Assembly (NCBI RefSeq): GCF_000759955.1
Contig: NZ_JNAL01000002.1
Span: forward strand, 1 to 56,069
Source of the DNA: Prochlorococcus marinus str. MIT 9201
GTDB lineage: Bacteria > Cyanobacteriota > Cyanobacteriia > PCC-6307 > Cyanobiaceae
DNA: 56,069 nt
Reading direction: 5' to 3'
Below the pieces are notes generated by a model that saw only the letters and a program-made list of their open reading frames with translations, was not told where the DNA came from and made no database searches. Position numbers and translations under genes: made by a program. Each line of letters begins with the position of its first letter. Within the stretch, counting starts at the first letter, position 1. Below are positions 1 to 8,902 of the stretch, piece by piece.

Positions 1-516
1 TTTAATATAAGGTAGAGGTAATTTTGCTGTTTCAGTAAATTGTTTTATTTTATTAGAATTGTGATTTTTGTTAGATATCAAATTACTGCTAGCAGTTTCC
101 AGTCCATTTGATTCCAAATTTGTTTGTTCAATATTTTCAAAAGTTTTTAATAATTCAAGTTTAATTTGTTCTTGATTTTCTTCATGTACTTCATCAATTA
201 AAGATATCTGTTCTTGATTTTCTTCATGTACTTCATCAATTAAAGATATCTGTTCTTGATTTTCTTCATGTACTTCATCAATTAAAGATATCTGTTCTTG
301 ATTTTCTTCATGTACTTCATCAATTAAAGATATCTGTTCTTGATTTTCTTCTTGAGGCTGATTTTCTTTTTGTAGTGAACTATGGATTAATAAATCATTT
401 AGTGAATCAATCCCAAATCTATGTACCCACTTAAGAACAAGATTATCTTTAAGCAAAGAATTATTTTCTAGAGAGGCTTGTTTAAAAACTTCTATTAAAT
501 GATTTTTTAAAAGCAT
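1..516 (-). CDS. Hypothetical repeat-containing protein, 3' end outside window
   Basis: The frame is open from an ATG at 516 to the window edge (172 codons, no stop), so the C-terminus is missing. The N-terminus (MLLKNHLIEVFKQASLENNS) is followed by a glutamate/glutamine-rich stretch built of four near-identical 14-residue repeats (QISLIDEVHEENQE, about residues 56-116). After that comes a polar segment ending in TETAKLPLPYIK at the edge. It starts 7 bp after the stop of the ABC permease gene and probably belongs to the ctaA-ctaB-ABC transcript. I do not recognise the family; no membrane helix is visible in the part present. The existence of the gene is well supported by frame and position, but its function is unknown. 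Confidence 0.75.
   Translation of the reverse strand, partial: MLLKNHLIEVFKQASLENNSLLKDNLVLKWVHRFGIDSLNDLLIHSSLQKENQPQEENQEQISLIDEVHEENQEQISLIDEVHEENQEQISLIDEVHEENQEQISLIDEVHEENQEQIKLELLKTFENIEQTNLESNGLETASSNLISNKNHNSNKIKQFTETAKLPLPYIK
167..350 (-). repeat. 42-bp in-frame tandem repeat, about 4.4 copies
   Basis: The 30-bp core beginning ttcatgtacttcatcaatta recurs at 181, 223, 265 and 307, giving an exact 42-bp period, with a partial fifth unit at 335-350. The unit is a multiple of three and encodes a 14-residue acidic repeat in the hypothetical gene, so copy-number change would alter protein length without shifting frame. The copies look identical at the nucleotide level, which suggests recent expansion or homogenisation. 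Confidence 0.95.
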
Positions 517-523
517 AAAATTT

Positions 524-1348
524 CTAATTTAACTTTCTATTTAACAGAGGCCTTATAATAATCAAGGATAAAACTGTTAAAGAAAATAAAATTGAGATAC
601 AACTCTTACAAGTTAAATCACCATATGGGGCATGTAAAGCCACTAATTCTAAATCCATAGTTTGTGTATAGGCAGTCCTAATTGGTTCAATAGCAAAAGT
701 TAATGGATTTAATGAGGCTAACCATCCTAGCCAATTTGGCATAAAAGAGATTGGAGCTAAAGCAGTACTCGCAAAGAGAAGGGGTAAATTTATTACGAAT
801 ATAAGAGCGATTAATTCAATATGTCCCGGTAAAACAAACGCTAAACATAAACTTATTGATGTCACAAAAAGAACTAATAAAATTAGTGTTGTAAACACAA
901 TTCCTAAACCATATAAGTTGGGCCATCCATAACCCAAAATGTATGAAACAACCATTATTACAATACTCTGAACAAAGCTTAAGATTGTTATGTAAAAAAA
1001 AGAAGATAAAACTATGGATAATCTACTGGTTAAAGGAGCCACAAGTAATCTATTAAGAAATCCAAACTCTCTATCAAACATCAAAGGAAGACCAGAGTTT
1101 AGGGCTCCGCTAAAAGCAGTAAAAACAATAAGTCCTGCTCCTAAAAAATTCCCATAAGAATCAACTCCTGGTAAAAAACCTTCAGGAGCTTTTGAGAATA
1201 ATGCGCCAAATAAGAAAAGCCAAATTATGGGTTGTAGTATTCCTGCCAAAAGAGTTGATGGTCTTCTTTTTAGTTGGATAAATAATCTTTTTGTTAAGGC
1301 AAATGTTTCTTGATATAAAAAAAATAAATTATACTGTTTTAATTCCAT
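524..1348 (-). CDS. ABC-2 type transporter permease (DrrB/NodJ-like)
   Basis: This is the membrane subunit of an ABC exporter, partner of the ATPase encoded just upstream. The protein of about 274 residues has an N-terminal cytoplasmic segment, then six hydrophobic segments starting near residue 35 (LLAGILQPIIWLFLFGALF), as in the ABC-2 family that exports drugs, lipids or polysaccharide. The loop FDREFGFLNRLLVAPLTSR is the conserved ABC-2 cytoplasmic coupling segment. I chose the ATG at 1348 over an in-frame TTG at 1360; neither has a strong ribosome-binding site. It lies 48 bp after the ATPase and downstream of ctaA-ctaB. Substrate cannot be told from sequence. Confidence 0.88.
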   Translation of the reverse strand: MELKQYNLFFLYQETFALTKRLFIQLKRRPSTLLAGILQPIIWLFLFGALFSKAPEGFLPGVDSYGNFLGAGLIVFTAFSGALNSGLPLMFDREFGFLNRLLVAPLTSRLSIVLSSFFYITILSFVQSIVIMVVSYILGYGWPNLYGLGIVFTTLILLVLFVTSISLCLAFVLPGHIELIALIFVINLPLLFASTALAPISFMPNWLGWLASLNPLTFAIEPIRTAYTQTMDLELVALHAPYGDLTCKSCISILFSLTVLSLIIIRPLLNRKLN

Positions 1349-1396
1349 AATTAGCAGCAATTAGTATTCATTATAGTTAGATAACTAAAAGTTTTT

Positions 1397-2413
1397 TTAT
1401 CGCATGGATTGCTTTGATTCTTTTTTTAGGTCTCTTTTCCCTGCCATAGAAATTTCAGCATCCATTAAAGTTTTCCCGGTTGCCTGAAGATATACATCAT
1501 CCAAGCTTGGCTGACTTTGGGTAAGTGAAAAAATTTCAAACTTTGAGAAAGCCAATTCCACTTTTAGCTTCGTAAGTAAATCTTTTTTCTTATCTGCTAC
1601 AAAATTTATCGAGAAACCTTGAGCTTCATTTATGATAATCTGACTAATTCCATCTATTGAAGATAAAATTTGACATATGTTTTTTGCTTCTTCCTGATTA
1701 CTAAATTCTCTTACTTTCAAAGTTACTCTATCTCCGCCTAATTTATTTTTGAGCTCTACAGGAGTCCCTTGTGCTATGACTCTTCCATCATCAATTATCA
1801 CTAATCTATCTGCCAATTTATCTATTTCATCAAGATAGTGACTGCTTAAAATAATGGTCATTCCATTATTTCTCAAATCTTTCAAAAGTTTCCATATAAT
1901 ATTTCTACTTTCAATATCTAAACCAACTGTAGGTTCATCCAAAATTAATACTTGGGGCAAATGTAAAAGTCCAGCCGCCAGATCTATTCTTCTTTTCATT
2001 CCCCCTGAATAAGTTCCGCACTTACGATCAATCCAATCGTTCATATCTAATTGATCTATTAATTTCTTTATCCTTTCAAATTTTTTGTTTTTGTTAATGT
2101 GATATAAATCTGATTGAAAATCCAAAAGTTCTCGTCCAGTTAATATTTTATCAAGTGCAATGTCTTGGGCAACATAACCAATTAATTCTCTAATTTTCCT
2201 CGAATTATTTATCAGATTAATATTATTTATAAAAACTTCTCCATTATCAGGCTCTATTAAAGTAGCGAGTATTTTTATTAGTGTTGATTTGCCAGCACCA
2301 TTTGGTCCTAGTATTCCAAATAATGTGCCAGCTTCAATTTCCATCGATAAATTTTTTAAAGCATTAATATCTGAATAAGATTTTGAGAGCCCTTTAACTT
2401 TTATATAATTCAT
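1397..2413 (-). CDS. ABC transporter ATP-binding protein (DrrA-like)
   Basis: This is the ATPase subunit driving the ABC-2 permease encoded next. The Walker A motif GPNGAGKST is at residues 36-44, the signature YSGGMKRRID near 135-144, Walker B VLILDEPTVGLD near 155-166 and the H-loop SSHYLDE near 190. The long C-terminal region after the nucleotide-binding domain, ending near QPSLDDVYLQATG, is typical of the daunorubicin-resistance DrrA group. The start is taken at the ATG at 2413; a TTG lies one codon earlier. It sits 39 bp after ctaB and is probably co-transcribed with it. The linkage could mean a role in cytochrome oxidase or heme handling, but that is inference only. Confidence 0.93.
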   Translation of the reverse strand: MNYIKVKGLSKSYSDINALKNLSMEIEAGTLFGILGPNGAGKSTLIKILATLIEPDNGEVFINNINLINNSRKIRELIGYVAQDIALDKILTGRELLDFQSDLYHINKNKKFERIKKLIDQLDMNDWIDRKCGTYSGGMKRRIDLAAGLLHLPQVLILDEPTVGLDIESRNIIWKLLKDLRNNGMTIILSSHYLDEIDKLADRLVIIDDGRVIAQGTPVELKNKLGGDRVTLKVREFSNQEEAKNICQILSSIDGISQIIINEAQGFSINFVADKKKDLLTKLKVELAFSKFEIFSLTQSQPSLDDVYLQATGKTLMDAEISMAGKRDLKKESKQSMR

Positions 2414-2452
2414 CAAACTTTCAATTTACTTAAAAAACATTTTACATCTAAT

Positions 2453-3454
2453 TTAATTACTAAGTAGGGATACTATAGATAAGAATATTTGAATAGATTG
2501 CTGCTCAAATTCTACAGATAGTTGGGTTCTGGAAATTAATAACAAAAGACAGATGCCAAACATATAGAGAATAGACCACCTAAAAAGAGACTTTGCTCTT
2601 GAAAGATCATCAGGAGATTTCCTTAATTCATTTATTAATTGCAAAAGTCTTCCATTAAACGGCATTAACATAATTCCGTATAAGAGACCCCCTTCAGGTA
2701 AAGCGAAGACTCCCATAATACTCATAAAAACAGTTGCCCATCCGTAACGAGAAATCGCTTTAGCAGTAAAAACAGATCCTTTAACAGAAGGGAGCATTGG
2801 AATGCCAACAGATGCGTAATCATCCTTCAACAAAATTGCAAGTGCCCAAAAATGAGCTGGGGTCCATAACATTACCAATCCAAACAACCACCAACCACTA
2901 AGACCTACATGCCCTGTGGCAGCAGATGCTCCGACTAAGGGTGGTATAGCACCAGCAACTCCTCCAAAAACAATGTTTTTTGTTGTACGAGGTTTCAAAA
3001 TAACTGTATATAAAATTACGTAGCTAAATAAACCAAGAAGAGTTAAACCCGCAGCCAAATAATTTACACCACTTACTAAAAGCATCGAAGCTGCCAAAGT
3101 ACATGATACGGCAGCTAAAAATACAGTCTCAGATGATAACTTACCTGCTGGCAAGGCTCTTTTGCTAGTTCTTGTCATCCTTTTATCTAATTCCATTTCC
3201 CACAAGCAATTAAGAGCTCCTGCTGCTGCTGCTGCCAAAGCGCCTCCTCCTAAAGTACAGATAAGTTTCGGCGAAGACAAAGGCCATTCTTCTGTTAAAG
3301 CCATTCCTCCCAAAGTTGTTGCCAATAAAAGTGGGATTAATCTAGGTTTTGCTACTTCAAGCCAAGGTGGCAATGTTAATCTTTTTCTTGAAGGTACAAC
3401 TTCATCTCTAATTGGAGATTTATAGTTCAAGTTATCTAAGTTACTACTGTTCAT
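2453..3454 (-). CDS. ctaB: Protoheme IX farnesyltransferase (heme O synthase)
   Basis: The enzyme transfers a farnesyl group from farnesyl diphosphate to heme B, giving heme O, the precursor of heme A for the aa3 oxidase. The 333-residue protein is a UbiA-superfamily membrane protein. The first polyprenyl-diphosphate motif NCLWEMELD is at residues 82-90, and the second aspartate-rich region is near [15 protein letters not shown] around residue 210. About eight hydrophobic segments are visible. Its ATG overlaps the ctaA stop by 4 bp (ATGA at 3451-3454), indicating translational coupling; CtaA uses its product. Function is assigned with high confidence. Confidence 0.96.
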   Translation of the reverse strand: MNSSNLDNLNYKSPIRDEVVPSRKRLTLPPWLEVAKPRLIPLLLATTLGGMALTEEWPLSSPKLICTLGGGALAAAAAGALNCLWEMELDKRMTRTSKRALPAGKLSSETVFLAAVSCTLAASMLLVSGVNYLAAGLTLLGLFSYVILYTVILKPRTTKNIVFGGVAGAIPPLVGASAATGHVGLSGWWLFGLVMLWTPAHFWALAILLKDDYASVGIPMLPSVKGSVFTAKAISRYGWATVFMSIMGVFALPEGGLLYGIMLMPFNGRLLQLINELRKSPDDLSRAKSLFRWSILYMFGICLLLLISRTQLSVEFEQQSIQIFLSIVSLLSN

Positions 3455-4425
3455 GAATTGATACCAACCATTTGAGAATTTAGGGAGTGGTCTAGGCTTT
3501 TTTTGGTAAAAGGATTTCTAAAAATTAATGTTGTTAATATCGCAATAAATAAAGAGGCGTTAAGTTGATGACCGATAATAAAAATAGGTTCATTCAGATT
3601 TGTTTTAAGACTTAAAACACCCAAAGCAATTTGAGAAAACAAGAGAAAAATAAGTGTTGAGAGATATTTCCAATTTTCATTAAGCAAACTTCTCTTAAAA
3701 ATTGCAGTAGCAATAATCAAGAGAATTGAAAAAGCAATTGGGAAAGCAAATAATTTATGAATATTTAGAATTAGACATTGTTTATTAAAAGATAAGCAAA
3801 TATGTGATGACCAGGTTGATGAGAGCCTTACTCCAATAAAAGATTGAATTAGAGTAAGTAAAAGAGGAACAAACAATAATATTCTCCACCAAATTAATGG
3901 CTCTTCTATTTGGTCATTTTCTAAATTTTGATTTATTGAAATTGTTGTAATTAGAAGTAGAAAAGCTATTAAAAGATGGCCAGTAACAGTATATGAATCA
4001 AGAAGGTTTATTACTGTTAAAGCTCCAAAAGATCCTTGAACAATAATTAGAAAAAGTAATAATGAATAAGTTTTAGGTAACCAATTTGGAATTTCATTTC
4101 TCCAAATAATTGAAAGGGCAAATTTAAAAAGAATTAATATTCCAACTAGAAAAGCATCTAGACGATGAAACCACTCTAGAAATACTCTTAGGCTCATATG
4201 ATTAAAAGGCAAAAAAGATCCATAACATAATGGCCAATCTGGACAGGCAAGGCCCGCCTCCATGACTCTCGTAGCACCTCCAATTACGATTAGTGCGATG
4301 AGTGCGAGTACACTATGACTTCCCAACCTTTTAAAAATTGTCAGATATTTTGATTTATATAATTGGTTATTAATCAAATGGATAAAACCTATTATTTTGC
4401 ATAATAAATTAGATTTAAAAACCAA
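3451..4425 (-). CDS. ctaA: Heme A synthase (CtaA/COX15 family)
   Basis: It oxidises the C8 methyl group of heme O to a formyl group, making heme A for the oxidase encoded divergently. The membrane protein has about eight helices. The family signatures [19 protein letters not shown], with its cysteine pair, and [12 protein letters not shown], with a heme-ligand histidine, are present; later histidines lie in TVTGHLL and IGHQLNAS. The start at 4425 is a TTG giving an N-terminal extension of about 35 residues before the first helix, so a start further downstream is possible. It is first in the minus-strand operon and overlaps ctaB by 4 bp. Confidence 0.93.
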   Translation of the reverse strand: MVFKSNLLCKIIGFIHLINNQLYKSKYLTIFKRLGSHSVLALIALIVIGGATRVMEAGLACPDWPLCYGSFLPFNHMSLRVFLEWFHRLDAFLVGILILFKFALSIIWRNEIPNWLPKTYSLLLFLIIVQGSFGALTVINLLDSYTVTGHLLIAFLLLITTISINQNLENDQIEEPLIWWRILLFVPLLLTLIQSFIGVRLSSTWSSHICLSFNKQCLILNIHKLFAFPIAFSILLIIATAIFKRSLLNENWKYLSTLIFLLFSQIALGVLSLKTNLNEPIFIIGHQLNASLFIAILTTLIFRNPFTKKSLDHSLNSQMVGINS

Positions 4426-4639
4426 ACATTAATTAAAAATTAATATGTTTAATTTAAAAATAATTTACTAATTTAATCTTTTTTCCCTGACAATTAACTC
4501 TAAAAAGTTATTAATAATACGCCTTTTATTTCATAAATCTTAAGAAGTTGTGAATTTAAATGTTTTTCTTTTAACAAAGGATGCAGGATTAAAAAAATTG
4601 AATATCTTGAGGATATAAATACAAATTTTAAGGAATCAA

Positions 4640-5443
4640 TTGTTAAATAAAAACGTTTATTTAATACTAATTATTTCACTCGTTTTTGCTTTATCTTTTT
4701 GGATTGGTTTAAATGTAAATTTGCTCCCAGCTGAAGCAAGTATTAATGCACCAATCTACGATGAACTTTTTAAAATTCTTTTCATCATTGGATTAATTAT
4801 TTTTATAGGAATGACAATAGCTGTTATTTACAGCTTATTCAAGTTTAGGAAAAGAAATGATCAGATAGGCGATGGCATAGCTTTAGAGGGAAATTTAAGC
4901 TTAGAAATTGTGTGGACAATTATACCTTCAATAATTGTTTTATTTATAGGGCTATATAGCTACAACATTTACGATCGAATGGGAGGGATGAAAGAACTAA
5001 ATCATAACCACGAAATGATGAGTTCTAACACTGAAAAAATATGGGCTGGAATAAGTCAAACTTCTGATAGTGAAATAGCAATAAATAATTTATCAATTGA
5101 AGTTTCAGCTATGCAATTTGCATTTCTATTCAATTATCCCAAGGGCAATTTCATTTCAGGAGAACTACACGTTCCTGTTAATCAAAAAGTATCAATGAAA
5201 ATGGAATCCAAAGATGTAATACATGCTTTTTGGGTACCAGAGTTCAGAATTAAACAGGATATTATTCCTGGACAACCAACTATTCTAAATTTCACTCCTA
5301 CAAAAGCAGGAAAATATCCGATAATTTGCGCTGAATTATGTGGCCCATATCATGGAGGAATGAGAGCCTCCATAATTGTTGAAGAAGAATCTGATTACAA
5401 CGAATGGTTTAACAAAAATAAAAAACCAGAGTTAAATTTATGA
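4640..5443 (+). CDS. coxB: Cytochrome c oxidase subunit II
   Basis: This subunit accepts electrons from the soluble donor (cytochrome c6 or plastocyanin) through the binuclear CuA site and passes them to subunit I. There is an N-terminal helix or signal (residues about 6-32), a second helix near 45-68 and a third near 88-110, then the cupredoxin domain. All CuA ligands are visible: H195, C230, E232, C234, H238 and M241 in the CAELCGPYHGGM region. The start is a TTG at 4640 preceded by AAGGA, six bases away, which supports this unusual codon. It overlaps coxA by 4 bp (ATGA). Confidence 0.96.
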   Translation: MLNKNVYLILIISLVFALSFWIGLNVNLLPAEASINAPIYDELFKILFIIGLIIFIGMTIAVIYSLFKFRKRNDQIGDGIALEGNLSLEIVWTIIPSIIVLFIGLYSYNIYDRMGGMKELNHNHEMMSSNTEKIWAGISQTSDSEIAINNLSIEVSAMQFAFLFNYPKGNFISGELHVPVNQKVSMKMESKDVIHAFWVPEFRIKQDIIPGQPTILNFTPTKAGKYPIICAELCGPYHGGMRASIIVEEESDYNEWFNKNKKPELNL

Positions 5444-7065
5444 CAATATCAATTGATCCGCAAAAAACTAGTAATGAAAGTCTTCAACCTAAAGGATGGC
5501 TTAGATACTTTAGTTTTAGCCTTGATCATAAAGTAATTGGGATACAATACTTAGTCTGCGGTTTTCTTTTCTATTTAATAGGAGGAACCTTGGCGAGCGC
5601 TATAAGAATTGAACTAGCTAGTCCAATGTCAGATTTTATGCCAAGAGATGTTTATAACCAAGTTTTAACCCTGCATGGAACAATAATGATATTCCTTTGG
5701 ATAGTGCCTGTAGTAAACGGTGCTTTTGGAAATTATTTAATTCCATTTTATGTAGGCGCGAGAGATATGGCATTCCCACGATTAAATGCCGTGGCTTTTT
5801 GGTTAATTCCTCCTTCAGGTTTGATGTTGGTAGCTAGCTATTTTGTTGAGGGTGCTGCTCAGGCTGGATGGACGGCTTATCCTCCTTTGAGCATAACTAC
5901 TCCTCAATCGGGACAAATTATTTGGATTCTTAGCGTTCTATTACTTGGAGGCAGTTCTATATTTGGTGGAATAAACTTTATCGCAACCATTATCAAATTA
6001 AGAAGGCCAGGATTAAAACTTATGCAATTGCCAATGTATTGTTGGGCAATGCTTGGTACTAGTCTATTAGTTGTATTGTCAACTCCTGTTTTAGCAGGCA
6101 CTTTAATTCTACTTAGCTTCGATATCATCGCTCATACAGGTTTTTTCAATCCTGTTTTAGGTGGCAATGTCGTAGTTTATCAGCATTTATTTTGGTTTTA
6201 TTCTCATCCAGCTGTATACATTATGGTACTTCCTGCTTTTGGGTTAGTAAGTGAAATACTTCCAGTACATGCTAGAAAACCACTTTTTGGATATACAACA
6301 ATGGTTTTTTCAATAATGGGGATAGTTGTTTTAGGTTTAGTTGTTTGGGCTCATCACATGTTTACTAGTGGAACACCCCCTTGGATGAGATTGTTCTTTA
6401 CTATCGCAACAGCATTTATTGCTGTTCCCACAGGGATAAAATTTTTTAATTGGGTTGCAACATTATGGGGAGGTAAAATTTCAATTAATAGTGCAATGTT
6501 ATTCTCTTGCGGATTTATTATAAATTTTGTTTTTGGAGGTATTACAGGAGTTGCTTTAGCACAGGTCCCTTTTGATATTCACGTGCATGATACCTATTTC
6601 GTTGTAGCCCATTTTCATTACATAGTTTATGGCGGTACTGTTTTTATTATTTTCTCATCGATATATCATTGGTTCCCCAAAGTAACTGGAAAAATGCTAA
6701 ATGAAAAATTAGGAATTTTACATTTTTTCATTACTTTTATTGGATTTAACTTGTGCTTTGCTCCTCAACATTGGCTCGGTTTAAATGGAATGCCGAGAAG
6801 AGTCGCTGAATATGATCCTCAATTCCAGTTGGTTAATCAAATTAGTAGCCTTGGGGCTCTTTTGATGGCTATAAGCACAATTCCTTTTTTAATTAATGTT
6901 TTCCTTAGTGTGAGAAATGGGAAAGATGCTGGAGATAATCCTTGGAATGCTCTTACACCTGAATGGTTAACATCTTCTCCACCTCCAGTTGAAAATTGGG
7001 AAGGAGAAGCTCCATTAGTTGAAGAACCTTATGGTTATGGTAAAGAAATTTCTGAACAAAAATAA
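5440..7065 (+). CDS. coxA: Cytochrome c oxidase subunit I
   Basis: The catalytic subunit carries heme a and the heme a3-CuB centre and reduces O2 to water while pumping protons. At 541 residues it has the normal length with about 12 helices. Metal-site residues are present: H79 (heme a) in LTLHGTIMIF, H256 and Y260 (CuB and the cross-linked tyrosine) in YSHPAVYIMV, H305-H306 in WAHHMF, and H391/H393 in HDTYFVVAHFHYIVYGG. It is the middle gene of coxBAC, overlapping coxB by 4 bp and lying 6 bp before coxC. Confidence 0.98.
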   Translation: MTISIDPQKTSNESLQPKGWLRYFSFSLDHKVIGIQYLVCGFLFYLIGGTLASAIRIELASPMSDFMPRDVYNQVLTLHGTIMIFLWIVPVVNGAFGNYLIPFYVGARDMAFPRLNAVAFWLIPPSGLMLVASYFVEGAAQAGWTAYPPLSITTPQSGQIIWILSVLLLGGSSIFGGINFIATIIKLRRPGLKLMQLPMYCWAMLGTSLLVVLSTPVLAGTLILLSFDIIAHTGFFNPVLGGNVVVYQHLFWFYSHPAVYIMVLPAFGLVSEILPVHARKPLFGYTTMVFSIMGIVVLGLVVWAHHMFTSGTPPWMRLFFTIATAFIAVPTGIKFFNWVATLWGGKISINSAMLFSCGFIINFVFGGITGVALAQVPFDIHVHDTYFVVAHFHYIVYGGTVFIIFSSIYHWFPKVTGKMLNEKLGILHFFITFIGFNLCFAPQHWLGLNGMPRRVAEYDPQFQLVNQISSLGALLMAISTIPFLINVFLSVRNGKDAGDNPWNALTPEWLTSSPPPVENWEGEAPLVEEPYGYGKEISEQK

Positions 7066-7071
7066 AAACAT

Positions 7072-7674
7072 ATGACAACTCTAGATAGCTCAAAAGAAAT
7101 TCAGAAAAATAATTCTGAAGTCAATGAAACTCATGAAGACTTCAGAATGTTTGGTCTTATAACTTTCCTAATTGCGGACGGAATGACTTTTGCTGGATTC
7201 TTTGCTGCTTATTTAACTTATAAAGCAGTAAATCCATTACCTGATGGTGCTATTTACGAATTAGAACTGCCAATACCTACACTTAATACAATTTTATTAC
7301 TTGTTAGTAGTGCAACTTTCCATAGAGCAGGCAAAGCACTTTTAAAAGATAAAAACTCTGATTCCCAAAAATGGTTGTTTTTTACTGCTTTTCTTGGAAT
7401 TATATTTTTAATATGTCAATTATTTGAATATTTTCATTTACCTTTTGGATTAACCGATAATTTATTTGCAAGTACTTTTTATGCTCTTACTGGTTTTCAT
7501 GGATTACATGTCACTTTAGGCACTTTAATGATTTTAATTATTGCTTGGCAATCGAGAATCAATGGTGGAAGATTAACTAGTCAAAATATGTTCCCATTGG
7601 AAGCTGTTGAATTGTACTGGCATTTTGTAGATGGAATATGGGTTATTTTATTTATTATTTTGTATCTTTTATAA
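7072..7674 (+). CDS. coxC: Cytochrome c oxidase subunit III
   Basis: This is the third core subunit of the aa3-type oxidase; it stabilises subunit I and its proton uptake. The 200-residue protein has five hydrophobic segments after a polar N-terminus, as in the short bacterial form lacking the first two helices. The family features ALTGFHGLHVTLGT and the C-terminal ELYWHFVDGIWVILF are clear. It ends the operon; only an AT-rich 96-bp spacer without a convincing terminator separates it from the cyAbrB gene. Confidence 0.96.
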   Translation: MTTLDSSKEIQKNNSEVNETHEDFRMFGLITFLIADGMTFAGFFAAYLTYKAVNPLPDGAIYELELPIPTLNTILLLVSSATFHRAGKALLKDKNSDSQKWLFFTAFLGIIFLICQLFEYFHLPFGLTDNLFASTFYALTGFHGLHVTLGTLMILIIAWQSRINGGRLTSQNMFPLEAVELYWHFVDGIWVILFIILYLL

Positions 7675-7770
7675 AAACTAAATTTAATAAAATAAATATA
7701 TTTTTTATTAATTTATATTGCCACAGTTCTCCTTTTTAGTAAGAATATATAGTTAGAAATTTGTTAGATA

Positions 7771-8124
7771 ATGCTAGAAGGGAAAGAACTTCTTGAAAAA
7801 GCAAAATTATTAAGTAAAAAATCTGAAGATGAGATAGCGAAAGGTTGTGGTTACGTAGGTCCTAGCGGAAGAATCTTAAGAAAAAGTTTTTACAAGGCCC
7901 TTATCGAAGCTAAAGGTTACAAAATAGGAAATGGTCGTCAGGGGAGAAATGGTAATAGAGCTTCAAGAGGCAGGCAGACAGAATTCAAAACTAAAGTTCA
8001 TGGCAATGGGAACCTATTAATTGGTCATGCCTACACCAAAAAATTAGGTCTAGAACCTGGTCAGGAATTTAAAATCGATCTTAAAAAAGAGTCAAAAACA
8101 ATTTATCTGATTCCATTAAATTAA
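7771..8124 (+). CDS. Cyanobacterial AbrB-like transcription regulator (cyAbrB)
   Basis: This 117-residue protein belongs to the cyanobacteria-specific AbrB group, known to act as DNA-binding regulators of carbon and nitrogen genes. The N-terminal half begins LEGKELLEKAKLLSKKSEDE and carries GYVGPSGRILRKSFYKALIEAKGY. The middle is basic (GRQGRNGNRASRGRQ). The C-terminal AbrB-like half contains HGNGNLLIGHAYTKKLGLEPG, matching the usual swapped-hairpin fold. The C-terminal placement of the AbrB domain is the cyanobacterial arrangement. It stands alone between coxC and the convergent ribE. Targets cannot be inferred here. Confidence 0.88.
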   Translation: MLEGKELLEKAKLLSKKSEDEIAKGCGYVGPSGRILRKSFYKALIEAKGYKIGNGRQGRNGNRASRGRQTEFKTKVHGNGNLLIGHAYTKKLGLEPGQEFKIDLKKESKTIYLIPLN

Positions 8125-8135
8125 AAAAATATATT

Positions 8136-8789
8136 TTACCAACCGTTTTCTTTAAGCCACTCCGAAGAAATATAATTTGAAGATAAATCTTGATTATTAT
8201 TTTTATTAAATAAAAGTAATTTCTCTACGTATTTAATTAATGCATCTGCCTCAAGGTTTACTCTGTCACCAACATTTAATTTATTCAGATTTGTATTATG
8301 CCAAGTATGAGGAATTATCGCAATAGTAAATATTTCTCCTTCCTGCTCATATTTTGCGATCGTAAGACTTATACCATTTACACAAATACTCCCTTTATTA
8401 ACTACATATTTTGAAAAATTATTATTTTTCCACTTTATTGTTAAGAGCCAAGATTTCTCTAATTTTTCTATATTCTCAACTGTTCCAAGCCCATCAACAT
8501 GTCCGCTGACTATATGCCCTCCTAAACGGTCAGACACCCTAAGAGCGGGCTCCAAATTAACAATCTGATTCAGGTTTAACTTTACTCCTAAAGTTGTTTT
8601 TTTTAATGTCTCCTCACTAACATCAACAGTAAATTTATTTTGAAAAATCTCTTTAACTGTCAAACAAATTCCATCAACAGCTATGCTGTCGCCAATTGCC
8701 ATATCAAATAAATTATCTAGAACTTCAATTTCTAAAATGTTTTTTTCTTGTTTTAGTTTTCCAATTGATTGAATTATTCCTGTGAACAT
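8136..8789 (-). CDS. ribE: Riboflavin synthase, alpha subunit
   Basis: It dismutates two molecules of 6,7-dimethyl-8-ribityllumazine into riboflavin and its precursor pyrimidine, the last step of riboflavin synthesis. The 217-residue protein has the duplicated lumazine-binding fold. Repeat 1 starts MFTGIIQSIGKL and contains GDSIAVDGICLTV; repeat 2, from about residue 95, contains GHIVSGHVDGLGTV and GSICVNGISLTI. The ATG start is the conserved MFTGI. It converges with cyAbrB (11-bp gap) and is divergent from the aldo/keto reductase. Confidence 0.96.
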   Translation of the reverse strand: MFTGIIQSIGKLKQEKNILEIEVLDNLFDMAIGDSIAVDGICLTVKEIFQNKFTVDVSEETLKKTTLGVKLNLNQIVNLEPALRVSDRLGGHIVSGHVDGLGTVENIEKLEKSWLLTIKWKNNNFSKYVVNKGSICVNGISLTIAKYEQEGEIFTIAIIPHTWHNTNLNKLNVGDRVNLEADALIKYVEKLLLFNKNNNQDLSSNYISSEWLKENGW

Positions 8790-8902
8790 AGATTTAAGAA
8801 AAAATATTTTTGCAAAATTTTATATTTACTTTAATTAATTTTAAATGATTTTCAACTATAAATAAATTAAAGAATAAATAAAAAGAAATTGATCATATTT
8901 AG

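Noticed and set aside
167-350. CRISPR-like direct repeats
   Set aside because: The units are contiguous without spacers, the period is a multiple of three and the frame stays open through them; it is a coding tandem repeat.
3162-3425. Plus-strand ORF with an alanine run over ctaB
   Set aside because: Shadow of the small-residue-rich start of ctaB; no independent support.
7675-7770. Terminator or small RNA after coxC
   Set aside because: The spacer has only A/T complementarity expected by chance; no GC-containing stem.
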